Shown: in pieces, positions 10,895 to 22,823 of the stretch
Position numbering within the stretch: the first letter of the stretch is position 1
How the letters are laid out: each line of letters begins with the position of its first letter
NCBI RefSeq assembly: GCF_900168255.1
Contig: NZ_LT799838.1
Location: forward strand, 744,001-808,000
Reading direction: 5' to 3'
Length of the DNA stretch: 64,000 bases
Source: Psychrobacter sp. DAB_AL43B
GTDB taxonomy: Bacteria > Pseudomonadota > Gammaproteobacteria > Pseudomonadales > Moraxellaceae
Program-made: the position numbers and the translations under genes
Notes under the pieces: model-generated
Told to the model about the DNA's origin: nothing
The model's input: only the letters and a program-made list of their open reading frames with translations
The model's database searches: none

Positions 10895-11241
10895 TAATAA
10901 ATACGATAGTAAATATATAAAATAAGCATAAACAGAATTAAATGATTGTAACTGATTATTTACTTCTGTTTTATACAGAATCTGTGACTCGATGAGAGCA
11001 TAGAAACTATTTAAAAACATAGATATGAGTCTGGGTTAGGAACACGTGTTCACGCGTTGTTCCTAACCTTAATAACTCACTACTTAACGACATCAGTTGT
11101 TATCCCAGTAGTGAGTTATTAAAAAAGTAAAGAGAACTGAATCAAGCGTATAAACATAGGTGATATCGTTATCATAATTAGACTTATATAGCACTTAGAA
11201 GTTAAGATCTATTTATAGATCAAGACTACTTGGGGTTGTAT
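10895..11241 (+). other. tRNA-Ala to 23S spacer with two hairpins
   Basis: No gene is seen. Two perfect hairpins stand in series: GGTTAGGAACA (11034-11044) with TGTTCCTAACC (11058-11068), and AATAACTCACTAC (11071-11083) with GTAGTGAGTTATT (11108-11120). Just before them, AGATATGAGTCTG (11021-11033) is exactly complementary to 14269-14281 before 5S, and CTTGGGG to CTTGACC-complementary sequence at 11228-11249 pairs with 14094-14114 after 23S. These are most likely pre-23S processing structures. Confidence 0.7.
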
Positions 11242-14103
<2,862 letters not shown>

Positions 14104-14291
14104 ACAACACCCAAGTGGTTTGTATGAAAGCTCTAATTAATCTATCTTGTATAGCTTTATGCTATAACATAGAAAGTAATATTTCGATATCACCTTTAAC
14201 CTTGATTCAGTTAGGTTACAAGTTGATCGACCAATAGATAATATCTTGACGTCAAACAATAAAAATAACAGACTCATATCTAACCCCCTTT

Positions 14292-14405
14292 GCTGACGAC
14301 AATAGCACGATGGCCCCACCTGATCCCTTCCCGAACTCAGAAGTGAAACATCGTCGCGCCAATGGTAGTGTGGGTCCGCCCATGTGAGAGTAGGTCATCG
14401 TCAGC
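14292..14405 (+). rRNA. rrf: 5S ribosomal RNA
   Basis: About 114 bases, from GCTGACGAC to GTCATCGTCAGC, whose ends pair. The internal CCCACCTGATCCCTTCCCGA and GAACTCAGAAGTGAAAC segments are typical of gamma-proteobacterial 5S. It lies 188 bases after 23S, and that spacer contains only complementary processing arms. Confidence 0.95.
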
Positions 14406-14416
14406 TCTCTATCCCT

Positions 14417-14458
14417 GAAAATCCCCCGACTAGTTATCTAGGCGGGGGATTTTCTTTG
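14417..14458 (+). terminator. rrn operon terminator
   Basis: A 12-bp GC-rich stem (GAAAATCCCCCG with CGGGGGATTTTC) with a 14-base loop followed by TTTG. It ends the ribosomal operon a few bases after 5S. Confidence 0.9.
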
Positions 14459-14607
14459 TGCGTAAAATTTTGATCCTAAGTTATTAACTTCAACATTATT
14501 CTATTAATATGTAGTATGGTTGGATATAGGCTTAGAGCAGTAAGTATATCCAAAATATATCTAGTTTGCTTTCATAGTGAACATTGTAAGAACGAAAGGT
14601 GTAAGAA

Positions 14608-15474
14608 ATGGAATTTGTTGCAATAGATGTGGAAACAGCAAATGCTGATATGGCTTCAATATGTCAGATTGGATTGGCTAAATACAAGGATGGAATTTTA
14701 GAAGAAGAGTGGTCTAGCCTAATAGATCCTGAAGATTATTTTGATGGTATCAATATAAGTATTCATGGTATAAATGAGAAAGATGTTAGAGGTGCGCCAA
14801 CTTTCAATGAAGTTTTATTAAAGCTTTCAGAATTTATGTCAGGTTCAGTATGTGTTAGCCATACACATTTTGATCGCGTATCTATTCGTAAAGCTTTTGA
14901 AAAATATTCATTAAATCAACTAGATGTTACTTGGCTTGACTCAGCGCGTGTAGCACGTCGAACTTGGGAAGAATGTGCTTGGAGTGGTTATGGCTTAGCT
15001 AACGTTTGTAAAATTATAGGCTATGAGTTCAAGCATCATGATGCATTAGAGGATGCAAAGGCTGCAGGACAAGTTATATTGTCAGCAATGAATAAAACTG
15101 GAATTGATATAAATGGATGGCTTTATCGTGTTGGTAAACCTATAGGTAGTGATAGCAATGGTTCAATTCAGAGAGAAGGAAACTCTGAGGGAGAGTTCTA
15201 CGGTGAAATATTAGTATTTACCGGAGCTCTTCTAATCCCTAGAGTTGAAGCAGCAAAGTTAGCAGCAAGCGTTGGTTTTGCAATTGGTGCAGGTGTCACG
15301 AAGAAAACAACATTAATTGTAGTAGGTGATCAAGATATAACTAAGCTTGCAGGAAAGAAGAAAAGTTCAAAGCACATTAAGGCAGAAGATTTGATTTCGA
15401 AAGGTCAAAATATACGTATTTTGCAAGAGAGTGATTTTAAAGAATTAGTAGCTCAATCGCATCAAGTTGTATAA
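14608..15474 (+). CDS. DEDDh 3'-5' exonuclease with C-terminal BRCT domain
   Basis: A 288-residue protein. Residues 1-165 form a DnaQ-like exonuclease: D7 and E9 in AIDVETA, D89 in HTHFDR, and H144 with D149 in HDALEDA give the complete DEDDh set for two-metal 3'-5' cleavage. Residues about 198-282 are a BRCT domain (GEILVFTGAL, GFAIGAGVTKKTTLIVVGD, ESDF). Exonuclease-BRCT proteins are known, and BRCT domains often bind DNA ends or nicks; a role in DNA repair or end processing is inferred. The gene is clearly more AT-rich than its neighbours and sits between the rrn terminator and an unrecognised AT-rich gene, which suggests acquisition. AAAGG precedes the ATG. Confidence 0.9.
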   Translation: MEFVAIDVETANADMASICQIGLAKYKDGILEEEWSSLIDPEDYFDGINISIHGINEKDVRGAPTFNEVLLKLSEFMSGSVCVSHTHFDRVSIRKAFEKYSLNQLDVTWLDSARVARRTWEECAWSGYGLANVCKIIGYEFKHHDALEDAKAAGQVILSAMNKTGIDINGWLYRVGKPIGSDSNGSIQREGNSEGEFYGEILVFTGALLIPRVEAAKLAASVGFAIGAGVTKKTTLIVVGDQDITKLAGKKKSSKHIKAEDLISKGQNIRILQESDFKELVAQSHQVV

Positions 15475-15535
15475 AACGTATCCTAAAATAAAAAATATTC
15501 GTTTTCAATCTTTATAGAAAAATATAAGAAAATAT

Positions 15536-16072
15536 ATGCTTAAATCTTTCACAGTAAACGATGTCGAAGAGCTCAAACAACTTGAGCAAAAATTGTATGA
15601 ATCAATGGACAAGTCTTTATTTCAGATTAGCTCTGAAATTACGTCAAGCTCATCGCAAACGCTCTTTTCAAAGATGAAGTTTGGCGGTATAGGTTTTGAT
15701 CCTTTAAACTCTAACCGTGCACTCAATATAATCGAGCAGATTAACCAGTCTTTTACCTATCTAGCATCATTTTATGCATTGGAAATTTTATTTACTGAAC
15801 ACCCAGAACTAACTCCATTTAGACTTAATCTTGGAACTGCTCCAGGTTCAGATATTGAATCTGAATGTGGTGAACTAGCTGCTGAAGTTTTTGCTGCAGT
15901 AGCTCCAACAAGCAATCAGAAGATTAAGAAAGATATAGATAAAGTACTGAAAACTAATGCTAGGTTAAAGTTTGTATTTTTCATGTGCCCTAATTTTGAA
16001 TTAGGTCGGCAACCTCAGCTTGAGAAAGAGGATGTGGTTGTATGGGCATTGAAGGGTGCGAATAAATTATAA
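15536..16072 (+). CDS. Hypothetical protein, possible nuclease-like fold
   Basis: A 178-residue protein of no recognised family. Residues 1-45 are helical and charged. The distinctive part is near 96-155: RLNLGTAPGSDIES, then ELAAEVFAAVAPTSNQKIKKDIDKV, then LKFVFFMCPNFE. The order (acidic turn, strand AAEVF, helix, strand FVFF) resembles the core of restriction-endonuclease-like folds, but the usual catalytic lysine after the strand glutamate is not present, so this is only a hint. It starts 61 bases after the exonuclease-BRCT gene, same strand and similar AT-rich composition, and the two probably travel together. Confidence 0.6.
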   Translation: MLKSFTVNDVEELKQLEQKLYESMDKSLFQISSEITSSSSQTLFSKMKFGGIGFDPLNSNRALNIIEQINQSFTYLASFYALEILFTEHPELTPFRLNLGTAPGSDIESECGELAAEVFAAVAPTSNQKIKKDIDKVLKTNARLKFVFFMCPNFELGRQPQLEKEDVVVWALKGANKL

Positions 16073-16102
16073 CTATTAAACAGAACTATGAAAGAGAAAT
16101 CT

Positions 16103-16513
16103 ATGACAACCTCAAAAGTAACTTATCAAGGCGATCTACGTACTACCGCTATTCATTTGCAATCAAACAATGAAATCATTACCGATGCACCTGTAGATAA
16201 CCAAGGCAAGGGTGAAGCATTTTCACCGACTGATTTATTGGCAACCAGCTTAGCTAATTGCATGCTGACGATTATCGGTATCAAAGCTCGTGATATGGAT
16301 ATCGATATTGCAGGCACTACTGCTGATGTGACCAAAGTGATGGCAGCTGATCCAAGACGTGTTAGCGAAGTACATGTTGCTATTACTTTTAATCAAGAGT
16401 TAGATGATAAAACGCAAAAAATATTCTATAACACGGCGCTAACGTGTCCAGTTGCTAAAAGTATCCATCCTGATATTATTCAAAAAGTGACTATTAATTC
16501 CAAGAACTACTAA
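16103..16513 (+). CDS. OsmC family peroxidase-like protein
   Basis: A 136-residue protein of the OsmC/Ohr superfamily, thiol peroxidases that detoxify organic hydroperoxides. The two expected cysteines are present in SLANCMLT and TALTCPVAKS, and the conserved FSPTDLLATSL segment precedes the first. The frame is open from an ATG at 16088, but the ATG at 16103 has AAGAGAA 5 bases before it and gives the usual N-terminus. It belongs to the YhfA-like branch rather than Ohr, judging from the long helix with the first cysteine. Next genes run in the same direction with short gaps. Confidence 0.9.
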   Translation: MTTSKVTYQGDLRTTAIHLQSNNEIITDAPVDNQGKGEAFSPTDLLATSLANCMLTIIGIKARDMDIDIAGTTADVTKVMAADPRRVSEVHVAITFNQELDDKTQKIFYNTALTCPVAKSIHPDIIQKVTINSKNY

Positions 16514-16549
16514 TTCCAAAAACTAGTAACCTCTATAATGGTAATTAAC

Positions 16550-17014
16550 ATGGCTACCAAAACCTTGCTTATCGTCGCTCATGCGCCATCACCTAATACC
16601 AAAAAATTAGCACAAGCTGCTTATGACGGTGCTAGTCATCCTGATATTGATATCAATGTCATTCTTAAAACACCGCAGGATACCCAGCCTGAAGATGTGC
16701 TAGCAGCAGATGCCTTATTATTGGGCACGACTGAAAATCTAGCCTATATGGCAGGTCTGACCAAAGACTTTTTTGATCGCTGCTACTATCCAGTGTTGGA
16801 AAAGAAACAAGGCATGCCCTTTGCATTATATATTCGTGCTGGACAGGATGGTACTGGTACCAAACGTGCTATGCAGACAATCACTACTGGGCTGCGTTGG
16901 TCGTGGATTCAAGAGGCGCTGATTTTACAGGGCGATTGGCAAGAAGCATTTACTGAGCAAGTCGAAGAGCTAGCGATGACCCTTGCAGCTGGATTAGAGG
17001 CTGGGATTTACTAA
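16550..17014 (+). CDS. Flavodoxin-like / NAD(P)H-dependent oxidoreductase family protein
   Basis: A 154-residue protein with a flavodoxin-like fold. LLIVAHAPSPNTKKLAQAAYDGA is the phosphate-binding loop and first helix. AADALLLGTTENLAYMAGLTKDFFDRCYYP matches the second FMN loop seen in small flavin reductases, and PFALYIRAGQDGTGTKRAMQTI the third strand region. Electron donor and acceptor are unknown. An upstream ATG at 16538 would add four residues; the start at 16550 gives the typical MATKTLLIV N-terminus. The next gene begins on the base after this stop codon, so translational coupling is likely. Confidence 0.8.
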   Translation: MATKTLLIVAHAPSPNTKKLAQAAYDGASHPDIDINVILKTPQDTQPEDVLAADALLLGTTENLAYMAGLTKDFFDRCYYPVLEKKQGMPFALYIRAGQDGTGTKRAMQTITTGLRWSWIQEALILQGDWQEAFTEQVEELAMTLAAGLEAGIY

Positions 17015-17641
17015 ATGAGTATATATCCATCTACTGCACTACCATTTTCTCAAGCTTGTGAGAACAATAAACAGCCGATTTTGGAAGTTTTACAAAAAGA
17101 ATTGAAAGACTCTTTGCATGTGTTAGAAGTTGGCTCAGGAACTGGTCAGCATAGTGTATATTTTGCCCCGAGATTGGCGCATTTAACATGGCAGACGAGT
17201 GATATATTAGCGCATCATGCCACTATCAATGCTTGGCATACTGCTTATCCTGCGCCTAATTTATATAAACCGCTGGCTTTTGATTTGGCAGTCGATCCAT
17301 TACCGATTAGTCCTGCTAGCAATCAGCCCTATGATGCGGTATTTACTGCCAATACCTTGCATATTATTTCGTGGCCTTTGGTTACCAAATTATTTGAATT
17401 GGTCGGCGATGTATTACCTGCAAATGGTAAGTTAATCGTCTATGGACCGTTTAATGAAGATGGGCATTATACCAGCGCGGGTAATCAGCAGTTTGATATC
17501 AGTCTCAGGCAACGCGACCCAAAGAGTGGTATTCGTCATTTAGAAGACATCATTGCTTTGGCAAAGACACATCATCTAAGACTATCTAATAAATATGCGA
17601 TGCCCGCTAATAACCAGCTATTGGTTTTTCAAAAACTCTAG
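17015..17641 (+). CDS. DUF938 family SAM-dependent methyltransferase
   Basis: A 208-residue class I methyltransferase of the DUF938 family. The SAM-binding motif I is VLEVGSGTGQHSVYFA (36-51), the acidic end of strand 2 is QTSDI (near 62), and motif IV is YDAVFTANTLHIISW (near 105-119). PLAFDLAVDP and YGPFNEDGHYTSAGNQQFD are family-specific. The methyl acceptor is not known. Immediately adjacent to the flavodoxin-like gene and followed by a strong terminator. Confidence 0.88.
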   Translation: MSIYPSTALPFSQACENNKQPILEVLQKELKDSLHVLEVGSGTGQHSVYFAPRLAHLTWQTSDILAHHATINAWHTAYPAPNLYKPLAFDLAVDPLPISPASNQPYDAVFTANTLHIISWPLVTKLFELVGDVLPANGKLIVYGPFNEDGHYTSAGNQQFDISLRQRDPKSGIRHLEDIIALAKTHHLRLSNKYAMPANNQLLVFQKL

Positions 17642-17661
17642 CTTACTGAAGCTTTGGGACA

Positions 17662-17712
17662 AAAAAGACCTCTCAATCAAGATCTTATAACGATCGATTG
17701 AGAGGTCTTTTT
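17662..17712. terminator. Bidirectional terminator between convergent genes
   Basis: A perfect 17-bp stem (AAAAAGACCTCTCAATC with GATTGAGAGGTCTTTTT) has A and T runs on both sides, so it can stop the methyltransferase transcript rightward and the dienelactone hydrolase transcript leftward. Confidence 0.9.
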
Positions 17713-17748
17713 GTGTAGAGTGGCTTATGTTGTTTACAGACAGTCAAA

Positions 17749-18552
17749 TTATTTATAGGCTTCTGCTAAAAAATCCAAATAACGTTTCCAAGAACGCTCA
17801 TCAGCGCGAGCATCATATCTATCGCTGCCGAATACGCTAAAGGCATGTGGCGCACCACTATAGGTGACCATTTCATGCGGTACTTTTGCCGCTTCTAAGG
17901 TCTTAGCTAAAGTGGTAAAGCTTTCAAGGGAGACGGATTCATCCGCAGAGCCATGAAAGACCAAGATCTCGCCAGTCGTCTTATCATAACTCTGACCTGT
18001 TGGAGTATCAAAGGCACCATGAAAGGGTACAAACGCTTTTTGCGGGAATCCTGAGCACGCTAGCTCTAAAGCAACCGTACCGCCAAAACAATAGCCCATC
18101 GTCACGCCTGTGCGTGCATCATTGCCTTGCGCTTGACCGGCGTTCAATGCGCCTTGTAGCAAGCGGCGCATTTTGCTGCGATCGTCATATAATGCTGCGG
18201 TTAAGCGTTTATTGTCTTCAATAGTCGTCGGGCGGATGCCTTGCCCAAACATATCAGCCGCCAACACGTTATACCCTTCACTTGCCAACATATCAGCACG
18301 CTTACGCTCATAATCGGTTAGCCCATCCCAATCATGAATCAGTAAGATAAATGGTGCATTCGCCTTATCGGCTTTGGCGTAATAGCCCTCATAGGGTTGA
18401 TTATCTACCATATAAGTGACATTTTTAGTCGTAATAGCCGCCGCCGTTTGGCTGAACATTAATGCCATCAAGCCTAATGACGTTCCAAGCAATAAAGAGT
18501 GATGCAAATTTTTAGGAGCGTAAATAGAAGTAGGTAGCATAGCGAGCCTCAT
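17749..18552 (-). CDS. Exported dienelactone hydrolase family protein
   Basis: A 267-residue alpha/beta hydrolase of the DLH family. The catalytic triad is C155 in GYCFGG, D204 in GSADESV and H236 in APHAF; cysteine as nucleophile is the DLH hallmark. FILLIHDWDGL forms the oxyanion region. Residues 17-40 (hydrophobic, ending TAAA) look like a signal peptide, so the enzyme probably works in the periplasm, unlike classic cytosolic dienelactone hydrolases. No catechol-degradation genes are near, so the substrate is unlikely to be dienelactone itself. Confidence 0.88.
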   Translation of the reverse strand: MRLAMLPTSIYAPKNLHHSLLLGTSLGLMALMFSQTAAAITTKNVTYMVDNQPYEGYYAKADKANAPFILLIHDWDGLTDYERKRADMLASEGYNVLAADMFGQGIRPTTIEDNKRLTAALYDDRSKMRRLLQGALNAGQAQGNDARTGVTMGYCFGGTVALELACSGFPQKAFVPFHGAFDTPTGQSYDKTTGEILVFHGSADESVSLESFTTLAKTLEAAKVPHEMVTYSGAPHAFSVFGSDRYDARADERSWKRYLDFLAEAYK

Positions 18553-19105
18553 GATTTAAAGTAAGGAAAATAAATACTCAGCTAAAAACATTGCCCATCC
18601 TATTTCTCAGTAATGTACAAAGCCTCATAAAATCATACTTTAAAGAATAACTACATTACAACCGTCTATTGTTAATATAGTCGATTCAATTTAAAGAGAA
18701 TACAGTGCTGCTGGGATAAATTTTTCGAAGCCTCTGGAGTGCGAAGCGCACAGCAAGCGAGGAAAATTTATCCCAACATAATGCTATTTTTAACGTACCT
18801 CTTTTATATTGAACTGACTATAGTTTCATGGCTTAAGACCGCTTTATAACTCATCTCGTAAACTTAACGCTTAACCAAATATCAACACGCTTAACCATAT
18901 ATGTGACATACCTGCTGAGGTTTTTGAGTAATATAATTGATGTGCTTGTTATAGTTTTCTCATTTTTTAATCAATAGCCGTGCTGAAACACAGAAAATTA
19001 AACGACATTTGAAGTCATAATCATCTCTAAGGATATAAAAACCGTTTCAGCGCTTATTTAATGGTCTATTTATAGCCCATTTTCACTCATTCGCTAGGAT
19101 ATTTT
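18553..19105. other. Intergenic region before katE, contains a MITE-like repeat
   Basis: About 550 bases between divergent genes, with no convincing reading frame. The only recognised element is the 147-bp repeat at 18676-18822. The katE start has TAGGATATTTT before it as a weak ribosome-binding site. No OxyR or other operator could be identified by eye. Confidence 0.7.
18676..18822 (+). repeat. MITE-like repeat, copy 1
   Basis: Ends are imperfect inverted repeats: the left end reads TATAGTCGATTCAATTTAAA, and the complement of the right end reads TATAGTCAGTTCAATATAAA. Inside, GGGATAAATTTT pairs with AAAATTTATCCC, and GTGCGAAGCGCAC is a nested hairpin. Related copies lie at 32706-32844 and 33831-33975. 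No coding capacity. Confidence 0.75.
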
Positions 19106-21193
19106 ATGAATAAGAATATTGATCATACTGACCCCGCTAAAGATATGAATACCACACGTGGCAATGGTGGTGAAACCCATCAACGTGCCGGTGACGACAG
19201 CAAAGTGCTGACTACTCAGCAGGGTGTAGCCATTTCTGACAATCAAAACTCACTCAAAGCAGGTCCGCGCGGACCGACGCTACTTGAAGATTTTGTGTTA
19301 CGTGAAAAAATCCATCACTTTGACCATGAGCGTATTCCAGAGCGTATTGTGCATGCACGTGGTAGTGCCGCGCACGGTTATTTTGAGCTAACAGAATCTT
19401 TAGAAGACTATACGATAGCCAAGATTTTGACTGAAACTGGTAAACAAACGCCACTATTTACACGCTTTTCGACTGTCGCTGGTAGTCAAGGCTCAAAAGA
19501 TACGCCACGTGATGTCCGTGGTTTTTCCGTTAAAGTCTATACCGAAGAGGGTAACTGGGATTTGGTGGGTAATGATATGCCCATTTTCTTTATCCAAGAT
19601 GCGATGAAGTTTCCCGATCTTGTCCATGCTGTCAAACCTGAGCCTGATCGCGGTTTTCCGCAAGCCGCTTCTGCCCATGATACCTTTTGGGATTTCGTTT
19701 CATTAAGCCCTGAAACCATGCATAACGTCATTTGGTTGATGAGTGATCGTGGGATACCGCGTAGCTTGCGCATGATCGAAGGTTTTGGTATTCATAGCTA
19801 TCGTCTGATTAATAAAGAAGGTAAGAGTACCTTTATGCGTTTCCATTGGAAGCCTGTTCTTGGTGTGCAGTCGACGACATGGGATGAAGCGGTAAAAATC
19901 TCTGGTGCTGATCCTGACTATCATCGTCGTGATTTGTTCGAATCAATTAACAACGGTGATTTCCCTGAATGGGAATTTGGCGTGCAGTTATTTACTGAAG
20001 AAGAAGCCAGCAAATTTCCGTTTGACCATTTAGACGCCACTAAGATGATTCCAGAAGAGATGGTGCCGGTTAAAATTGTTGGAAAAATGGTACTTAATCG
20101 TTATCCTGATAATTTCTTTGCTGAAACCGAGCAAGTAGCTTTCTGCCCATCGCATGTGCCGCCCGGTATCGATTTTAGCAACGATCCGTTATTACAAGGT
20201 CGCCTGTTCAGTTATTTAGATACCCAGCTGTCACGCTTAGGATCGCCAAACTTTGCACAAATTCCAATCAACGCACCGAAATGTCCGTTTGCTAACAATC
20301 AGCAAGATGGTCATATGCAGATGCAAGTGCCAAAAACTCGTGCATTGTATGAACCACAAAGTTTGGATCCAACGAGACCACGTGAGAGCGCCAAAAGAGG
20401 CTTTGAATCGTTCCATGAGCAGTTAGACGATGGGGTCAAAGGTCGCGTACGCGCTGAAAGCTTCGCTGACCATTATAGTCAACCGCGTATGTTCTATCGT
20501 AGCCAAACGACCATTGAACAAGCACATATTGCTTCAGCGTATGCGTTTGAGCTTGGTAAAGTAGATACTGCGCATGTACGCACTCGTACGCTCAGTCATT
20601 TGCGCAATATTGATGAAGACTTGGCGAGCCGTGTTGCAAAAGCACTTGGTATGGAATTGCCTGAGGCTGCTGAAGCTGCCGCACCTGTCCAAGATATGGA
20701 AGTTTCTCCTGCCGTCAGAACGATTGGTCTGTCACCTAAGAGCTTAAAGGGTCGCATGATTGGTATTTTAGTGGCAGAAGGCTCAAAGCATAGTGAAATA
20801 GAAAAATATGAGAATGCGGCGCAAGCGGAAGGCGCTAGCGTGAAGATTGTCGCACCAGGCCGTGAGGTCACACTTGATGACGGCACTCGTATTCAGTCTG
20901 CTGAGCGCGTCGCTGGTGCACCATCAGTGATGTTCGATGCCGTCGTGAGTATCATTATGCCAGAGCAAGCTAAAAAGCTGGCTAAAGACAGCTCAACGCT
21001 AGATTGGTTCACTGACGCTTATGTGCATTGCAAGGCGATTGCCTATTGCGGTGCAACCGATGAGTTTATCTTAAGTAAACTACCGATTGAAAAAGATGAG
21101 TTCGTCACGCCATTATCTGATTTGGATGCTTTTATTGATAATGCTAAATCGCGTCTATGGGAGCGTGAGCCAAAGGTTCGTGACTTAGCCTAG
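19106..21193 (+). CDS. katE: Catalase HPII, large-subunit monofunctional type
   Basis: A 695-residue heme catalase that converts hydrogen peroxide to water and oxygen. The distal pocket has H83 ([11 protein letters not shown]) and N156 (GNDMPIFF); the proximal heme ligand is Y370 in [21 protein letters not shown] and [12 protein letters not shown] are conserved. Residues from about 545 form the C-terminal flavodoxin/DJ-1-like domain found only in large-subunit catalases ([27 protein letters not shown]). The 50-residue hydrophilic N-terminus is normal for this clade. It stands alone with its own terminator. Confidence 0.97.
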   Translation: MNKNIDHTDPAKDMNTTRGNGGETHQRAGDDSKVLTTQQGVAISDNQNSLKAGPRGPTLLEDFVLREKIHHFDHERIPERIVHARGSAAHGYFELTESLEDYTIAKILTETGKQTPLFTRFSTVAGSQGSKDTPRDVRGFSVKVYTEEGNWDLVGNDMPIFFIQDAMKFPDLVHAVKPEPDRGFPQAASAHDTFWDFVSLSPETMHNVIWLMSDRGIPRSLRMIEGFGIHSYRLINKEGKSTFMRFHWKPVLGVQSTTWDEAVKISGADPDYHRRDLFESINNGDFPEWEFGVQLFTEEEASKFPFDHLDATKMIPEEMVPVKIVGKMVLNRYPDNFFAETEQVAFCPSHVPPGIDFSNDPLLQGRLFSYLDTQLSRLGSPNFAQIPINAPKCPFANNQQDGHMQMQVPKTRALYEPQSLDPTRPRESAKRGFESFHEQLDDGVKGRVRAESFADHYSQPRMFYRSQTTIEQAHIASAYAFELGKVDTAHVRTRTLSHLRNIDEDLASRVAKALGMELPEAAEAAAPVQDMEVSPAVRTIGLSPKSLKGRMIGILVAEGSKHSEIEKYENAAQAEGASVKIVAPGREVTLDDGTRIQSAERVAGAPSVMFDAVVSIIMPEQAKKLAKDSSTLDWFTDAYVHCKAIAYCGATDEFILSKLPIEKDEFVTPLSDLDAFIDNAKSRLWEREPKVRDLA

Positions 21194-21295
21194 TTTTTCT
21201 GGCCTAATTTATTTTTAGCTTAGCTGTTTTAATAAAGGTAGGTTTACGCATTGCTTAGCCTATGAAAACGGTAAAGCTTAAATGAATGGTTAAAC

Positions 21296-21329
21296 AAAGA
21301 ACTCAGTATATGTACTGGGTTCTTTTTTT
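21296..21329 (+). terminator. katE terminator
   Basis: A 13-bp stem (AAAGAACTCAGTA with TACTGGGTTCTTT, one G-T pair), 4-base loop and a long T run. Confidence 0.88.
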
Positions 21330-21452
21330 ATAAGCATAGGTTTTTATAAGAGTGGATTTTTGATAAGAATAGACCTGTAGGCTTATCATAAAGGCGACAG
21401 GAATCGAATTAACTATAGTCACAAGCGTTCACTCAAAGTCATTTTTTTTAAA

Positions 21453-21466
21453 GTAACGCGCGTTAC
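21453..21466. promoter_or_regulatory. Palindromic putative operator upstream of the MBL-fold gene
   Basis: GTAACGCGCGTTAC is a perfect 14-bp palindrome 90 bases before the start codon. It overlaps TACAAT (21464-21469), a possible -10 element. The shape fits a dimeric repressor site, for example TetR-type, but the regulator is unknown. Confidence 0.4.
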
Positions 21467-21555
21467 AATGAGGCGTTATCTTTAATCATCATTGATTGAA
21501 TGATAACGCATAAAAAAGCACCACAATAATGATTAAAGTAGGTCAAGGAAGATAA

Positions 21556-22338
21556 ATGAGTTTATGTAATATCGTACGGTTAGATGGGTATATTCAAAGT
21601 AGCTATCTTGCAGTATATCCAGATAAAATCCTGCTACTTGATGGCTGTTGTCGCCCTGATGTAGCGACGGTGCTGGACTATATTAAACACACTCTGAAGC
21701 GACCAATAAGCGACTTAAAAGTAGTCATGGTAACCCACATGCATCCCGATCATGCAGGCGGCGCGCATAAACTTAGAGAAGAAACCGGCTGCTTAATTGT
21801 TTCTGCGGATAAGGACAAGCAATGGTATAGCGGAGTAGGTGGTCACGTCATGCATCTGGTGGATATTGGTCTGGCTCACTATGTAGCGAGGCGGCAAGGT
21901 CGTTCACCTAAATATCTCTGGTACTCAGCGCACTTGCAGCCTGACCTGACGGTCGTCGATGGTGACAGCATTCCTAAGTTTGATGATTGGCAGGTATTAG
22001 AGACACCAGGGCATACAGATCGTGATTTGTCGCTGTTTCATACACCAAGCCGTCAAGTTTATACCGCTGATTTAATTATTAAACTGCGCCATAAATTTGT
22101 GGCACCATTTCCTATTTATGATCCTAAAGTTTATATTCAGTCGCTACAAAAGGTAAAAGACTTAGCCCCGTCAAATGTGATGATGGCTCATGGCTGTGAG
22201 CTAGATATTGATGCGGCGACTTTTGATATGCTAATTGCTCAAGCACCTAAGCATCGCCGGACGATTAAAGACACGATTAAGCATAAGCTGCTTTGGCGTC
22301 AAGATAAAAGCTTTCCTCTTAGTAAACGCAAACGCTAG
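21556..22338 (+). CDS. MBL-fold metallo-hydrolase
   Basis: A 260-residue metallo-beta-lactamase-fold protein. The full set of metal ligands is present: H61-x-H63-x-D65-H66 in THMHPDHAGG, H153 in PGHTDRD, D172 in YTADLI and H212 in MAHGCELD. Such proteins hydrolyse thioesters, lactones, phosphodiesters or other substrates; the closest recognisable type is the glyoxalase II-like / quorum-lactonase group, with no way to pick the substrate here. A basic C-terminal tail (about 228-260, rich in K, R and H) follows the catalytic domain. GGTCAAGGAAG before the ATG gives a good ribosome-binding site. Confidence 0.87.
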   Translation: MSLCNIVRLDGYIQSSYLAVYPDKILLLDGCCRPDVATVLDYIKHTLKRPISDLKVVMVTHMHPDHAGGAHKLREETGCLIVSADKDKQWYSGVGGHVMHLVDIGLAHYVARRQGRSPKYLWYSAHLQPDLTVVDGDSIPKFDDWQVLETPGHTDRDLSLFHTPSRQVYTADLIIKLRHKFVAPFPIYDPKVYIQSLQKVKDLAPSNVMMAHGCELDIDAATFDMLIAQAPKHRRTIKDTIKHKLLWRQDKSFPLSKRKR

Positions 22339-22472
22339 ACTATTCATAGTATGAATTTCTCTCGCTTCTGCGCACTTTGTAAGACAGAGGCGGTGAACAA
22401 TTAATACCAATAGCGCTGTAACCTTTTAAAAGCCGATCAGCTATATATAAATAACTTAGAGAAAAACGAATA

Positions 22473-22505
22473 AAAAAAAGCCCAATCATTAAATGACTGG
22501 GCTTT
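22473..22505 (-). terminator. Terminator of the tRNA-Lys transcript
   Basis: Read leftward, AAAAGCCCAGTCA pairs with TGATTGGGCTTTT (one mismatch) and is followed by a run of T. It lies 9 bases past the second tRNA-Lys. On the plus strand the T run is short, so the leftward reading is preferred, although it may also end the MBL-fold gene transcript. Confidence 0.8.
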
Positions 22506-22513
22506 TCCGAAGA

Positions 22514-22589
22514 TGGTGGGCCGACCGCGACTCGAACGCGGGACCAATTGATTAAAAGTCAACTGCTCTACCAACTGAGCTATCGGCCC
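22514..22589 (-). tRNA. tRNA-Lys (TTT)
   Basis: A 76-base cloverleaf reading leftward from GGGCCGATAGCTCAGTTGG to an encoded CCA. The anticodon loop CTTTTAA carries TTT, and the T-arm contains CGTTCGAGTCG. It is identical to the copy at 22748-22823. Confidence 0.97.
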
Positions 22590-22747
22590 TGAAGAGTGTA
22601 TAAAAAGCACTGCTTTTTTAACTCTGCAAGAGAATTTACAAGTTCGTAAATTCTGTGAAATTTTCCAAAAGAAAACTTCTTAAACTTTTTAACTTATGAC
22701 GCCAATACCTGATAGGGTAAAGTGCATGATAAGAATAATACTGAAGA

Positions 22748-22823
22748 TGGTGGGCCGACCGCGACTCGAACGCGGGACCAATTGATTAAAAGTCAACTGC
22801 TCTACCAACTGAGCTATCGGCCC
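22748..22823 (-). tRNA. tRNA-Lys (TTT), second copy
   Basis: Identical in sequence to the tRNA-Lys 234 bases away, with the same short flanks (TGA before, ATCTTC after, in the sense of transcription). It is the promoter-proximal copy of a two-gene transcript. Confidence 0.97.

Larger units (their letters stand above)
21194..21555. other. Intergenic region between katE and the MBL-fold gene
   Basis: Holds the katE terminator, a perfect 14-bp palindrome at 21453-21466 and otherwise AT-rich sequence with no gene. Confidence 0.7.

Noticed and set aside
11071-11120. The 13-bp hairpin in the 16S-23S spacer as a terminator.
   Set aside because: It is followed by A rather than T on the transcribed strand, and it lies inside an operon that must be read through.
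17749-18552. Dienelactone hydrolase as a sign of aromatic degradation.
   Set aside because: No catechol or chlorocatechol genes are around it, and the product has a signal peptide, unlike the classic cytosolic enzyme.
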